A stretch of 64,000 nt of DNA, from contig NMRB01000016.1 of assembly GCA_002633025.1 (NCBI GenBank), positions 880,684-944,683 of the forward strand, in the 5' to 3' direction. The stretch's first letter is position 1. The number at the start of each line of letters is the position of its first letter. Both the position numbers and the translations under genes were made by a program. Shown here one piece after another: positions 1 through 11,900 of this stretch. The DNA is from Notospermus geniculatus. Its lineage: Eukaryota > Nemertea > Pilidiophora > Heteronemertea > Lineidae. The notes beneath the pieces are model-generated. The model saw only the letters and a list, made by a program, of their open reading frames with translations. It did not search any database and was not told the origin of the DNA.

Positions 1-2
1 GT

Positions 3-143
3 AAAAGGGTCCGAAGTGCAGGTGTCAGAGCTTTCCAGGAAATTCCACAAGATATGGTGATCCGTTCAGTCACCAGAATGCGAAGAAGAGATGAAATTTC
101 TGTTAGAAACAATGGTGGCCATGTGGAAGGTAGATTCCAGTAA
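3..143 (+). CDS. Tc1/mariner-type transposase, C-terminal tail (partial)
   Basis: The frame starting at base 3 is open from the window edge to a TAA at 141-143, giving 46 residues. It contains IPQDMVIRSVTRMRRRDE and ends with RNNGGHVEGRF. An 'IPQ..... R.' helix, then a basic helix, then NGGHxE is how many Tc1/mariner/IS630-superfamily DDE transposases end. The catalytic DDE/D part would lie upstream, outside the window, so activity and exact family cannot be judged. There is no frameshift or stop inside the visible part. An AATAAA follows 32 bases after the stop. Being a transposase tail is well supported; the subfamily is not resolved. Confidence 0.6.
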   Translation, partial: KRVRSAGVRAFQEIPQDMVIRSVTRMRRRDEISVRNNGGHVEGRFQ

Positions 144-174
144 CCCTGGCTAATTCTGTATGCAACAAATGATA

Positions 175-180
175 AATAAA
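175..180 (+). terminator. Possible polyadenylation signal after the transposase tail
   Basis: A canonical AATAAA lies 32 bases beyond the transposase stop codon and is followed by T-rich sequence. The position suits the 3' end of a short transposon transcript, but the hexamer alone is common in AT-rich DNA. Confidence 0.35.
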
Positions 181-1419
181 CTTTTCATTGCTTTCTGATA
201 GATAAATCTCTGAGATTTTTGCATTTTGCACCTGCTCAGTCCGAGGCCTCTTATTCATCCACGCCTGAAGCGGTCAGAGCCAAAATTTCTTCAGCACCTC
301 CAAACATCCTGACCTATCTACATACCAAATCTGAGCCAAAAATATTCATGGGTTTGGGTTCTAGGGGATATTTTAGAGATGACAACTTTTTTTTGAAACA
401 CCCTGTAGAAGACATAAAATGATTTTGTCATCATTGCTCTTGGATGAAATGTTTCGATCGAACACATCTTGGGGTGCACTTGCCCTGTGTGGATACAGTA
501 CATAGACTGAAGTCGCTAGCCATCCCTGGGGCTTATGATCGCCTCTCTACAAAATAAGCACAAACCCAGATGCCTTCCTCCCCCGTGGTCATACCTCCGG
601 TCACGGGATTTATCCCAGTCCGCATTCATCACTCAACATATTTCATCACCATTCCTCAGGTTGCAATCAATTAACGATTCTATCGTTAATTACATTAGTC
701 TAAATCAACCTAATTAGGCGGAGATATCCGGGGTAGACAGGTCAGAGGTCAGGCGAGGCTCGCTCTGATATTAATTAGTCGAAATAAGACATACTTCAGG
801 AAACTTACCACTGGTCGCCATCGCGACAAAAGTCCTTGCCAGTGTGAAATACATGTACACTCTGACGAATCATAATTGACATTATAGAACTGCGATATTT
901 ACTGACTCTAGTTTTGTACTGTTAGTATTATTTGAAGTCGAAGCAGTTGATGATTATTAGAAGATCATAACGACTGGATAATAGCTCTCAAACCAATGAT
1001 ACGGACTTCATATCAAAAAGCAATTCCTGGTGGGTCCGATTCCCTGGAATTTTGTTCGTGCAGAAGACAACAAAAGTGATAATTTGCCCTTTAAGGTGTT
1101 ATACTCCTGCTGATGCAGTATTAGACGTGACGACTCCATCTGATGATAACAACCACGTGACAAGAACGAATGCCTTTAAACGAGCTACACGTTGTTAAAC
1201 TTTGACCGAAACGTGAAGACCACAAAAGTAGGTAATGCCTGACTTTTCGAGACGTTGAAATGACGCTTGGTGTCGTCCTGAAACCGTGTGATGAAGGATG
1301 TGAAACAGCATTTGCCAATTAAACTTTGACATATCTTGGCTCACCAGCAGGTTTTTAACAAGTGTCCCTTGATTGCCATTGGTTCTCATGGAGTCGAAGG
1401 AAATCGTCTTCGATAACTC
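181..1419. other. Non-coding stretch with a motif cluster
   Basis: No convincing gene. Short open frames are at the length expected by chance. The only notable content is the DR1 plus TAATTA cluster at 670-777, listed separately. No terminal inverted repeat matching the transposase fragment was identified here, so the right end of that element is not located. Confidence 0.5.
670..777. promoter_or_regulatory. Candidate enhancer: perfect DR1 plus homeodomain sites
   Basis: Bases 739-751 read AGGTCAGAGGTCA, an exact direct repeat of the nuclear-receptor half-site with one-base spacing (DR1, the type bound by HNF4, RXR and COUP-TF proteins). Around it are a 9-bp hairpin at 670-690 made of ATTAACGAT and its complement, TAATTA near 688-693, the palindrome CCTAATTAGG at 709-718, and a further TAATTA near 772. 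A perfect 12-base DR1 is expected well under once in this window. The motif content is seen directly; enhancer function is inferred. Confidence 0.35.
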
Positions 1420-1576
1420 TAAGGCTGCTTTTCCACGAGACGTTTGCGGACGCGGTTTCGGTGGCGAGAGCGGGTGCGGGTGAAACAGCTAATGGGAAAT
1501 ACGTTGGTTCGATTTTTTCCACCGGCGCCCGCCTCCTATTCCGCGCCCGCAAACGCCTCGTGGAAAAGCAGCTTTA
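1420..1576. mobile_element. TA-bounded MITE with 35-bp terminal inverted repeats
   Basis: Left arm 1421-1455 and right arm 1541-1575 are reverse complements with about three mismatches; both carry GGCTGCTTTTCCACGAG or the close variant with AGCTGC. The element is bounded by TA (1420-1421 and 1575-1576), the duplication typical of Tc1/mariner-type insertions. The 85-base interior has no coding capacity. Overlapping open frames on both strands are by-products of GC-rich inverted repeats. Its right TA is also the left TA of the next element. Confidence 0.7.
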
Positions 1577-1803
1577 GGCCTGCTTTCCATTGGCGTGTTT
1601 CCGTGCGCGGAAACGCCCGAAGGCATTGTTTGTTTCCGCTTCGTCGGTCACGGCGCGGTAGGCCTGCTTTCCATTGGCGCGTTTCCGTGCGCGGAAACGT
1701 TCGAAAGCATTGTTTTTTTCCGCGCCGTGACCAACGAAGCGAAAACAAACAATGCTTTCGAGCGTTTCCGCGCAAGGAAACGCGCCAATGGAAAGCAGGC
1801 CTA
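1575..1803. mobile_element. TA-bounded fold-back MITE with a duplicated arm
   Basis: The arm 1577-1658 starts GGCCTGCTTTCCATTGG and pairs with the inverted arm 1720-1801. A second direct copy of the outer arm starts at 1659 and runs to about 1717, so the element holds three copies of one arm, two direct and one inverted. Each copy contains the smaller palindromic motif GTTTCCGNGCGCGGAAAC, diverged in the third. TA flanks both ends (1575-1576, 1802-1803). Ends resemble those of the adjoining element (GC.TGCTTT.CCA), suggesting related families. Frames of 81-173 codons crossing it are artefacts of the repeats. Confidence 0.7.
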
Positions 1804-1910
1804 CGTACCATTGATATTGACCGCAGCCGTCTCGCGATAGTGGTGGAGTCGAGTGATACGGCATTGGTTTGGTGGTCAAGGTATGGCATGTATGGCCAAT
1901 TTTTGGAACC

Positions 1911-1931
1911 TGCATGTACATGTACATGTAG
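1911..1931. repeat. CATGTA short tandem repeat
   Basis: Three and a half units of a self-complementary hexamer (ACATGT phase). Similar tracts occur at 37126-37160, 44315-44331, 44687-44703 and 53690-53706. Confidence 0.7.
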
Positions 1932-3159
1932 TCTGAGGGGTGTGCAGGTGCTAACCATTGTGTAATCCATCAACAGTCAGATATCGGAAGTATCAGACTA
2001 TCATGCACTATCAAGATTTGGTCTTCTGAACGTTGCTGGAGTAAATCATGTACTTAACATTTCACCAGCGGCAATGAACACTTGCCAAACGGTCATGAAA
2101 CTAATGTAAACCTGCTCGGGCTGTCGTCAAGTGAATTGCAATGACGTAATTTGATACGAAAATTTGTTGAAAATTGTTGGTTCAGTCATTGTCGAAAACC
2201 GCGCGCGTGCAATCGTTGGTGAAACTAGCGGAGTTGGAATAGCACTAATGGGTATAATTATAGTAATAAGGAGGCTGTCAAGTCCCCCAGGGTTTTAGAT
2301 GATGACACAGTCCTCGGGCGAATTAACTAAGCGCTGGACGTCTTGCTTGGGTGTGGGTGGATCTCCTTTCATGTGGCCTCTTGGCCATGGTGAGATGGTG
2401 CATTGCTTGGGCCATTTTTCACATTATTTCATGACACGTCTCTGTATACATGTACATTGTACCATATGAACTGACACTAGACCAGACATACATGTAGCAT
2501 GGTGATGTCATTCACTGCTAGGCGACGTAATACAAAATGTACTGTGTTTATTGCCGATCTCAATGATTGAGACGTTTGAAAGTTGACTGGGACTAAACTT
2601 GGGTCTACTTGGGTCCAGTTCCTTCTGCCAAGGGCAAGAGATGGAGAGTTTTCGCATTCACGATTGTTCGAAATTTGCCATCAAGTGCCTTTTTTCAAGG
2701 ATTTCCTAGGAGACAATAAACTGTGCTATGTTAAGGGCAGGCACTTCCAAAGAAGCCACACAAATTGTCTATTTCTAATAAGATCTAGAGGCTATAGTTC
2801 TATGGCAACTTTGCTGGCCTGAGCTGTGGTACGGTCCTGGTGAAATAAAGTCATACCCCGCCGCGACACCGGGCATCCCTAATGTTCCGACTAATTGCCA
2901 TTAATTATTTATATTTACCCCTCCATATGAGTCAGATTTGTACAATGAAATCTACACGGCATGCTGGCTCCATACAAAAGGTGGAATCACCCGGTCAGAG
3001 ATGGGTCGTGGAAGATCGTGGTTCATGCTGGTAACCTGGGCTCTATGGACCAATCTCTGTATTGATTTCATTATTAGAAACTGCACTACAGCTCCTAGGG
3101 ACGATTCTGTCACCGCTGGTCGGGCACAAAGCGCCTGTCCCATGACCAGATAACTCCCA

Positions 3160-3310
3160 GCGATTAAAATGGTGTCATAACGATGATGACATTTGCTTAT
3201 CGTTCGTATCATTAATGATTATCCATTTGTGACTTACATAGTCTTCCATTAATTGTTTTCAAACTTTCACTAATTGATCTTAAAATCTGGTAATAATGAA
3301 AGACATCAGG
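3160..3310. promoter_or_regulatory. Homeodomain-core cluster
   Basis: The 12-base palindrome ATCATTAATGAT lies at 3208-3219, followed within 90 bases by CCATTAATTG, ACTAATTGATC and GGTAATAATG. Density of TAAT/ATTA cores and a matching stretch just upstream (near 2885-2910, CATTAATTA) resemble developmental enhancers, but AT-rich DNA produces such motifs easily. Confidence 0.2.
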
Positions 3311-4846
3311 ACCATTACGACCGGACATTCGTCCATTAGTGCTCATCCGGGTTACTAGACGATACCGTAGCGAAATTGTACAGAGTTAGAATTCGACGAA
3401 CAATGGGTTTAATGGCTCAGTAAGCGTTGTTTAGTCCAATTACAAATTCTGGTTTTCCTGGCTTTGGAAATTGTTGTTTGTGTCATGAAAATTACATCAT
3501 ATCCGTTCACGTATCGTCTGCTTGACCGAAGGTAGGCTAGATTGGTAAATAAAAAGCATCAGCCTCCTAAAGGTTTTACTCTTTTGTTGTGAACTCACTT
3601 GTAGTTATTGACGAGCACGGTCAATTACACAATTTACTCAAAGGATGCTGATACTGAAAAATCATCTTTGATGCAACAAAAGAGTTGATTGATCCGATGT
3701 AACTTTGGACAATAGCCTATGTTTACAATTCCACAAGCAAATGCATGTAGCCAAGAAAACACCGGGCCTTTCGCATCAATACCCATGCTGGGATTTTTCG
3801 TAATGTTTCTTTTGTGGAATAAAATGGAATATCATTGTCTGACTCAGAGTGTTTAATGGATTTGTGGTTTCACATCTCAACTTTACATCTTGATTATCGA
3901 GACATCAAATTTGTGATTTATCGTCAATTTCTTGGCAGACGATGCCAGTTTGTTAGTAGCCGATGCCAAAGGGACGTTGTTTTGACGTCTATACATCGTC
4001 AACCAACCAGACCCTAAAAAATGAGACTATAGCTGGTAAAACACATACAGAAATCTCAGTGAGGTCTCTGTCCGCGACAGGGCTGACATACACACACGAC
4101 TTCCAGTCTCCGCAGAAGTTGTATGCGGAATGAATTTGTGGGTGAGCTTCCAGCTTAAAAAGAGAGTCTCTGATTGCAATAACCTTGCTCATTTAAACCT
4201 GCACACCTAATCAAAATATTTGCATCTAGAAATAAAAGGGCGACGTCTCGGTCAATTAAATGAAATCCACCGGGCAGGTTTTCCTCGCATGGATTAGAGC
4301 TGCCCTTGTTATTGTTCTGGTGACAAACTGAACACCACCCGCCAGGTCTTCCTCACGACCGCTACCGGCGACAGGCACTTGAGCCAGGTTCAAACCGAAG
4401 AAGCCCATTACTGTCCGCCGAGAAGGCGAGGAAGACCTTGTTCGAGAAGGTTGAAGTACAGCGCGAGGGAGTTGGACTAATGAGACTCCAATCCCTCGCA
4501 GCATCATCAAGGCTGACGACATCATGTCACAATACCGGAGCCATCACCCTTATGCAACCGACGAACTCGCGCTGCGTGGGCCCATAGTCCGTGTCCATCT
4601 GGTTAAAGATTTTACAAATAAAACCGGTTAAGTGCTCCGCTAGATTGAATCTCTCGCTGCGGCGCTCAGTTTTCGTCCACCGACGTCTTAATACCGTGAT
4701 GGTTTTTGCCAATCGGGGTGTAACTTTTCTGCTCCCCTGCTTAGACAAGGCCGCGAGGTATAAGAACCTCCCAGATGTGAGAGAAAACTAATCATAACCA
4801 GGAATGTTTGATTTCTTTGTCCGGGTCTGAGACGATTTTGAAGTTA

Positions 4847-4870
4847 CATCTACATTTCCATGTAGATGTT
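4847..4870. repeat. Small 9-bp hairpin
   Basis: ACATCTACA at 4847-4855 pairs perfectly with TGTAGATGT at 4862-4870 across a six-base loop. No further structure or gene is attached. Confidence 0.5.
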
Positions 4871-5072
4871 AATTACATATTCCTTTATCCGTCATTTCAA
4901 GATTTTTTTGAGCTCATGGTTTCGGTTGTTTCTAATGGATAACATTGATTTAGGCCTATTATGGACGTCACATGTAAGTCCATGAATCTGCTTACAGTTA
5001 CTGGGGCATAAAAATCCACTGCCAAGCTGAGAAGAGCAATGGCATCAAGCCGTTATCGGAAACGGCGTAACG

Positions 5073-5295
5073 TAGGGCCGATTTTTTAAACGATGGCTAA
5101 GATAACCATCGGGTTTCATTAACCCTCAGTTGACAAACTGTTTGTTAATCGAAGTGAATTTTTCGATTTTATGAATCGTTGATAGCCAAACATTCTAAAA
5201 GCCAAGTGTTTACTTTGGTTAGTTCACGGTTTGTCAGAAAAGCCGATGGTTAAACCGAGGTTTACCTTAACTATCGTTTAAAAAATCGGCCCCTA
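5073..5295. mobile_element. MITE with TAGGGGCCGATTT ends
   Basis: The left end (5073 on) and right end (to 5295) are reverse complements: TAGGGCCGATTTTTTAAACG against TAGGGGCCGATTTTTTAAAC, continuing with lower identity into GATGGTTAA/TTAACCATC-type arms. TA bounds both ends, fitting a Tc1/mariner-type duplication. The interior is an AT-rich 130 bases with no open frame. Another TA-bounded palindrome starts 18 bases downstream. Confidence 0.7.
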
Positions 5296-5313
5296 GTGTT
5301 TTCCATATCTCAA

Positions 5314-5465
5314 TAGGGAGTTTAAGAAATCAAACGATGAACGTTAACTTTACGACAACGTTATTTTTTGTACCGAAAATGCAATATATAATCTGGTGAA
5401 TTCGCAGTATGAAAAATAAGGTTGTGAAAAGTTAACGTTTATCGTCCGATTTCTCTAACTCCGTA
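5314..5465. mobile_element. TA-bounded palindromic MITE, about 57-bp arms
   Basis: Left arm 5316-5371 and right arm 5409-5463 pair along nearly their whole length. Shared blocks are GGAGTT, AGAAATC, ACGAT and AACGTTAACTTT. TA dinucleotides border both ends (5314-5315, 5464-5465). The loop is about 37 bases. No coding capacity. Confidence 0.65.
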
Positions 5466-8400
5466 ATGTTTCCATACAAACGACAGAATGGAGAGACCAT
5501 CATCGCTTTACAATAGGGGAACTCTCGTTTCACAGTGTGGGCCCATACGATGAGGGGAAAGACTGAGAAACGGTGACACTGTGACACTTCACACCTGCAT
5601 GGCTTACGTAAATTGTGACAAGCGACCTCAAAACTATCATATCACAGCACTACCCCACCCTTGTTAGGGGTGACCAAAGGATATGTCTGCTTAACCAAAT
5701 TTGCTTGTCCGTAATTATCGCTTTGAAAATCTCCATTTGTTTCTTATGTTAGCATATTGTTATAAATCGGCCGTACGGAAGATACTCGTGCCTAACTACA
5801 TGGCCAGACGGGCTCACGTGCCAAGGCAACCACTTCCTTGGAGCTACAGATGTTACGTCGGACTCTAATGCATCTCGACTCCGATGGGTATTGTGCCTCG
5901 GCGCATCTCGCCCGAAGGCAAGCCGAAATGAGCCACTTTGCCTACATCAATCGTGCAATCTACTAAATTGCTCCTCTGACCCCCGGCCATCTACATGGGT
6001 GATTACCATCACCGGAGCACTCCAGTCACACCCCGCAGGAGGATGGACAGACTAAGCTGTGATTCGCTGTAAAAGGCACATCCACGGTTGTAAGGGAAAT
6101 GGTGTCTCTCACTGGTGGATAAAAAGAAGGTTTTCCAACATTTTCTAATCAGATGATCGAACAAGGCCCACAAATCTAAAAGTATAGGGCCTATTTGAGG
6201 GGGTACAGGGGAGAGACACTGCCGACGTTATCTACTTAGACATCAACTATACACCCCCTTTCCTTTTCTCAAAAGATAAGCAATTGGACATCGAAATGGC
6301 GTCGTCATCAGCACCAAATATTTCGGCAAGACAAAACAAAAGACAACGATTAATATAATCGTCCCATCAGGTTGCTCATCACAAGCCGTCGACATCCGGA
6401 CCAGACACGTCGGTCTTTGATCCACCATGAGATTACCTCGTCTCGTGTTCACGTTCGCACGGTTTCTCTTGGGATGCAAAGCACTGTTTCCAGTGTAACC
6501 CGACCTGCTAATTACCGGATCAAGTTACTGCTAACCACCCTGTCATGAGCATCAGAAAGTGCCTGGGGTGGCATGGGGATGGAAATTAACCAGTTAAAGC
6601 AAGATACAGGGACTTAACGCATTAAAATTGTCATTAAACTGGAATAGGAAATAGACATGACGGAGTAATTATTGTCACAGCGATTGAAAGGTCAACAAGA
6701 TAAAGGGTGGGACTGATGTTGTAAATTTGCAGGACTCGCGTGAGGTAGTCCATTGGGAACATTAATTTGAATTCTTTTGCATTACCAAAGGTACTACACT
6801 GTACAGTACCTTCCTAAAATTACAGGTCGTCAATAATGAAAGTCACTTTTGACCCATTTCGTACTTTCTTTGACGTCAAAGTAGGAAATGTTAGTTCTAC
6901 TGATTAATTGGAAGTGTGTAAAGCAATATATCCCAAGGAAACACACAATGTCCGCCGGAGGCAACTCTTCAGTGTTGCCTCTGGAGATATTTCTAGCCAC
7001 TCTCGAACTATATTCGACCATCCCATCATTAGATCCGTAAACAAAAGCAAACACAACTCAAGCAATTTTATTCAGCTTGCATAATGGATGTTGCTGTCTG
7101 GAAATTAATAGAAAAGACGTCAGAGGTAGCTGTTGATTTCCACAAATTGGGGATGATATAAACACTGTTCGATCTGATAATCAGGACAAGTGTGCCACAA
7201 AGAACGGTATTTGGAGTGTAGAGAATGGAAAAGAAGGCAACTTGTACTTGGTTCTAGTCATGTTTATTGGGTGACGTTGTCAACCTTTCCTTCTTTGTTG
7301 GTCAACAACTGAAGACTTTTGGAGTCATGCCCTGTAATTTCCCCTTTCCACGAACTCCGTGACCTCTATAGCCGTTTCACAAAATATCTACCACGGGCTT
7401 CCTAATAACTGTCATATCCGCGTCGAAAAGTCGTGATTGGGGCCCATTCGCTTTCTCGTCATGATTCCACATTTGTCCAAATCTCAAGCTTTATTAACCA
7501 GAAGCAAGGAGCATTTCCCCTCGCCTCGCCAAGGGAAATTACCGCAACGAAGCTCACCGTTCTGTGAAAATCCATCGCCCCTGATTCGCTCCGTGTAGGC
7601 TTGGCCTGCTCGCTGCCGTGAACTCGAACAACAAGGGAAACAAAATTATACGCTTTGCTGTAACGGTTCACGGTTAATTAGGATAATGTGTAACATTAAT
7701 TAAACTTCATTGTGTGTAAATCAGAAACGAAAGATTATTTATTTGTATCTGATTGATTGCCGTTCTTCTTGCACCATTTCAATTTAGTATCAGTTAAAGG
7801 TTTGAAAGCTGCTTGCTAGGTTGTAAAATTGCCGATATTCGGTGACTTTATCGTGGTTTTACAGCTTTTATCAATGGTTTTATGTTCCAATGACGACCAC
7901 AACAAGCCAACCTCATCAACCGGTGCTATATTCTCCTGGTATCCCCATTATCACATTTTGTCCTTGAATCACATGGCCAGTTTCTTTCATCTGAAAATTC
8001 TTCCGCGTTGCAGCTAAAAGATGTTGCATCGTCATCTTTCTCCAGAAAAAAGGGGTATAATTCCTGATTGTACCATACCCATCCTCTACGTAGTTTTCCT
8101 TTTATCATCCATGGAAGTTACCATGTAAGGACCAACGTGGCTTGCTTCTCCATGAGACACCGTTGGTCATTACTGTCCACCTGTCGGCCACATTAGTGTT
8201 GTAATTGCCCGTCTCACTTTCTCCTAATCTATTGGCAAGGCATTAGGGATCGGATAAGGGATTCATCTCAGACTTGCACCTTCTTCTCACTCCATAACGC
8301 ACCACGCCGAACCATTCTATCAGAATTTGCACGCCCAAATAACCAAGTCAAGAATTCGTCAAGAAATTAGCCTTTAATATGTTTTGGCACATCCACCATC

Positions 8401-8749
8401 AGAGGCAGCCATGATTATGATATTCGCCGGGTCATTACCCACCGTCGTGCATTTTCCGGAGATATTCGCCCAATAAGCATTAAACAGCGCCACCGACCAC
8501 GTGAACTGAGGCAGCATGATCGGGTGCCTTGCTAGGCTAGATAGGCGTTGAGGCGAAACTCGAAGCAACTAAAACCCAAAGATTGTGTTCAAGCGAAAGT
8601 TCTTCATTATCTCTGCGCATCCCAAGACAAATTTGGCGTTTTATCTGACTAAAGTCCCTCTATAGGTTATTTAACTGATACAGTGCGATATGGTCCGTGA
8701 CGACCGATGCCTGGGACCTTCACAATGAGAAGACAGCAACGTGGGCGTT
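5466..8749. other. Non-coding stretch, homeodomain-like AT tracts
   Basis: No recognisable gene or long repeat. Small motifs of note are the 14-base palindrome at 6868-6881 (listed) and TAATTA/ATTAATTA words at 7672-7715. The remainder shows no structure I can support. Confidence 0.5.
6868..6881. promoter_or_regulatory. Palindromic CRE flanked by TCF-like halves
   Basis: CTTTGACGTCAAAG is a perfect 14-base palindrome: the CRE core TGACGTCA with CTTTGA, a TCF/LEF-like half-site, reading inward from both sides. No promoter or gene start is recognisable next to it. Confidence 0.25.
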
Positions 8750-8993
8750 CAATCGTTATTGCAGATGCTGGGCAAATGGGGATAATTCTCCCTGCAATAT
8801 TGATGTCCAGGTATGGCACAATCGTTATTACAAATGCAAAGATGAAGATAATGCAGGAAAAACGTTAACAGATCTGACCAACCTACAGCACCCAGACGGA
8901 CCGGGCGGGTCGAAGCTTCCCATCCCCGATCCGCCACTTACTGCGCAACGTGATGGGGCATTCCGTATCCTAAATCACAATAGCCTTCCCTGA
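8697..8993 (+). other. Unrecognised open frame over a 69-base duplication
   Basis: 98 codons, beginning at a GTG rather than ATG. A diverged tandem duplication with a 69-base period (23 codons, in frame) starts at 8750 and 8819: AATCGTTATT, then AATGC or GATGC, then GATAAT. The translation holds NRYCRCW and NRYYKCK at matching positions. No family is recognised and the length is within chance. Confidence 0.12.
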
Positions 8994-11900
8994 CCAAATA
9001 CAATATCAATTTTGTCCATCAATGCCCCTCCGTTACGGTTGAGCACCGTATCAACTTTCTTATGAAGCACCATCCGCGGAAAGAGTTTCTCTTGATCGGT
9101 ATCAAGCCACCTTAAGCCAGGTCAGATGGGCTGGGGCGTTCACTATAAGTGACCCGTCTGTATAAAAAACAGCTACCGTACATGTAGTAAGTAAAATGGA
9201 TAATGGTAAATAATTCATTTTACAGAAGAAAAGACTGCCCCTAAATCATTAGTTATGGCAAATCTAGAAGAATTCTGTTGCACATGTAGAATATGACGAA
9301 TGATACTACATGTATTTCGTGAAGTAAAAGAAAAGGAAAATATTGCAATCAATTATGCAAAACCTCGACGAACCGGTATACCATAATATGACAAATACTT
9401 TTTGAAGTAAAGAAAAAACAAACCATGCAATATCAATCCAGTTTTTAAAAAAATTAAAACGGTCAGGTTCAAGGAGACCCTATCCAATGGCTTCAGGTCA
9501 CACCAAACAGCCACACTGAGAGTTGAATAGATGAATGCCTGCTAAGTGCTTTACAGCTGAAGCACCAGTCTTCATTTTTCGTATCTGATTTAGTTTGTGG
9601 TATGTAGCTACCGTCTCATTGAACTGCATCGTAGAAGACATACCGTAGTCAACCGAGTTGAAAAAATGAAAACATTCACGTTTAACGCGAATGAAGGGAT
9701 TCCCTCGGACGTACAAAGGAATGTTTCATGGCCACAGTTGCTACGCCAAGTGGTAAGACCGCCATCAGTTCCGGAATCTCCCGCTAGGATTGACAAGTCT
9801 CTTCTGACGCCTACAGTATTTCTGTTCCCCAGGCATTACTGCTTTTAGAAAGGAAAGAAATGGTATTCAGTCGTTCATCTATATTTTGTAATCGCGCATA
9901 TTTAAAAGCATCTTACCATTGGCTTCATTGGATTCAAGAGCGATACCAATGATGAGTAATATCTCCATTGTAACAAAGCCTCTTGCTCTGGAGACAAAAC
10001 TCCATCTATTGCCTACCTTATCCTGACAGAGCTGGCTCTGACCCAGAGAAGCCAAACCAATGCGTAATGTACCCCTGATTATAGATTATTAAGAAAGGAA
10101 ATGAAAACTTTCCGTCTCATATGATGTGGCCGGCTTATGAACCTCGGGTTACGATCCGGCTCATTCAGTCAAGACTGTCGAATCCCATCCAGTATATTGG
10201 GTTAAATGCACCGTGAACGCTGCCAGGATTTCTCCTACTCTTCTCCTCCCGTCTCCAGTGATACAAATAAGAGTAGATGAGTAGATTTGTTGTTAGCTGG
10301 GTGACGCCCTTAGAAATTTACGCCGGCGTTAGACATGATAAGTCCAATTCACGAAGAACGTTTGCCAGCAACAGCGCTTAACCATTGGGTACACCTTCTC
10401 TAGGCCCACACTGCGTTGGACATGTATGGAGGCTGCAGACCCAATTCGGTCTTCTTTTGTTTGAGACCTTGACTTTTGTAGATCCCAGTTGCAAAAAGTA
10501 CCTACATGCATTTCGATATCACGGAATCGGTAAATTGAGCATCGTGGTTGATGCACTTGAACGTAGGCCTAACTCCATATGCATCGGTTGAGACGGTAGT
10601 ACACAGATTATACTGGGCCTTTACAACGAGGACTCCAAGATTGACCCTGTGCGGGTAACTAATTCAAAGCAAATCAAATATGTGTATCTTGTTCATTAAC
10701 GAATACAAAATTTGAAAATAAGCAGATTTCAGAGCCAAATTGACATCCAGTCTACGTCAAAGTAATGTTTTTTTCTTGTAAAATATGGTATTTGAAAGTG
10801 AAATCGTTCTCTTTTTGCATGCTGTGAGCCTGTTTTTGACGGGGATGACCAAAAGTCGTCCACATTAAATGATAGGTCGCGGCTCAGTGTGAAGAGCGTA
10901 CCTAATCAACGCGCTAAGAAAAGACACGCTCATCACCGACAGGTTACACGCATACCGATGAGAAGTTGATAATGTATCGACGGAGTCTGTCACCGATTGG
11001 TTCACCATCTTTAGCATAATGATCTTACAAGCTCTTCGATCAGGATATTCTGATGTGCAGCTAATAATTTATGTTTCTGATTCATTTTCCGCATATAATC
11101 TAACGCGCCTAATAAGGTAATTGGCAGCGTGGCTGATCTATATTACGACCAGTGAAATGGAAATTTGATTTTGTAGATGCGTTCGGTTTCACGCGATTTA
11201 ATGAAAGTTGAGCATTCTGCCAATCAGGGCGGAGTGTTCGCCTCTTTCTTGTGACGTATGACTATAAGCTTGCGCCAACGATCTGCTGTTTATTCCCCGA
11301 CTTGGTCAAGCGCAAACTCACTTCCTTGGATGTCACAGCCGCTGTGCTTTCGGATCAGAAGATTTGAAGGTAATGTCAAATCTATGTAGATTTCTCTTCT
11401 TATTTTCATTTGTCATTTGAATATATCTAGCAAAATGTGTACTCCTGCGTGTGTCGTTGTCGCATCGAATTCATAGACGTTTAGAATTGTGGGGAGTTTG
11501 GATGCGTCGAAGTACCCCTGTGTTAACTGGACCGCACGGAACCCACTGTACAACAATTAAGCATTTAATCAAGCTCAAAACAGTGCGCGCCTGCCGAGCG
11601 TAAAATCGCATTTGCATACAAACAAATTCATTAATGAAGCACATGATGATGTGCATCGCAAGCTAGCTCACCGTAAGTATCAATTTTATGCGATGCTTGT
11701 ACAATTCTATATTTTTCAACAAGCGAACCGTTCTTAAACCATTCCACGTCGCGGACATTCATCGTTATCAATTTTTCCATCAGTGACTGTCTCAGGCAGT
11801 GCGATGTCGAAGGCAGGCAACCGCATTACTGATGCCTACGTGTAGCTAACTAGACGCTGGGGATATTTCGGTTTTATTTTGACAATTTCTAGGATTTTTC

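Larger units (their letters stand above)
1804..5072. other. Non-coding stretch; one GC-richer island
   Basis: No recognisable gene. Bases 1911-1931 hold a run of CATGTA units. A homeodomain-rich part is listed at 3160-3310. Bases 4256-4748 are GC-richer and open in several frames on both strands, which is what lower stop-codon density gives; none of the translations is recognisable. A 9-bp hairpin (ACATCTACA and its complement) lies at 4847-4870. Confidence 0.5.

Noticed and set aside
1444-1973. Overlapping long open frames on both strands (up to 173 codons)
   Set aside because: They lie across GC-rich inverted repeats of two MITEs; the translations repeat themselves on both strands.
4256-4748. 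Gene in the GC-richer island
   Set aside because: Several frames on both strands are open at once, as expected from low stop density; no domain recognised.
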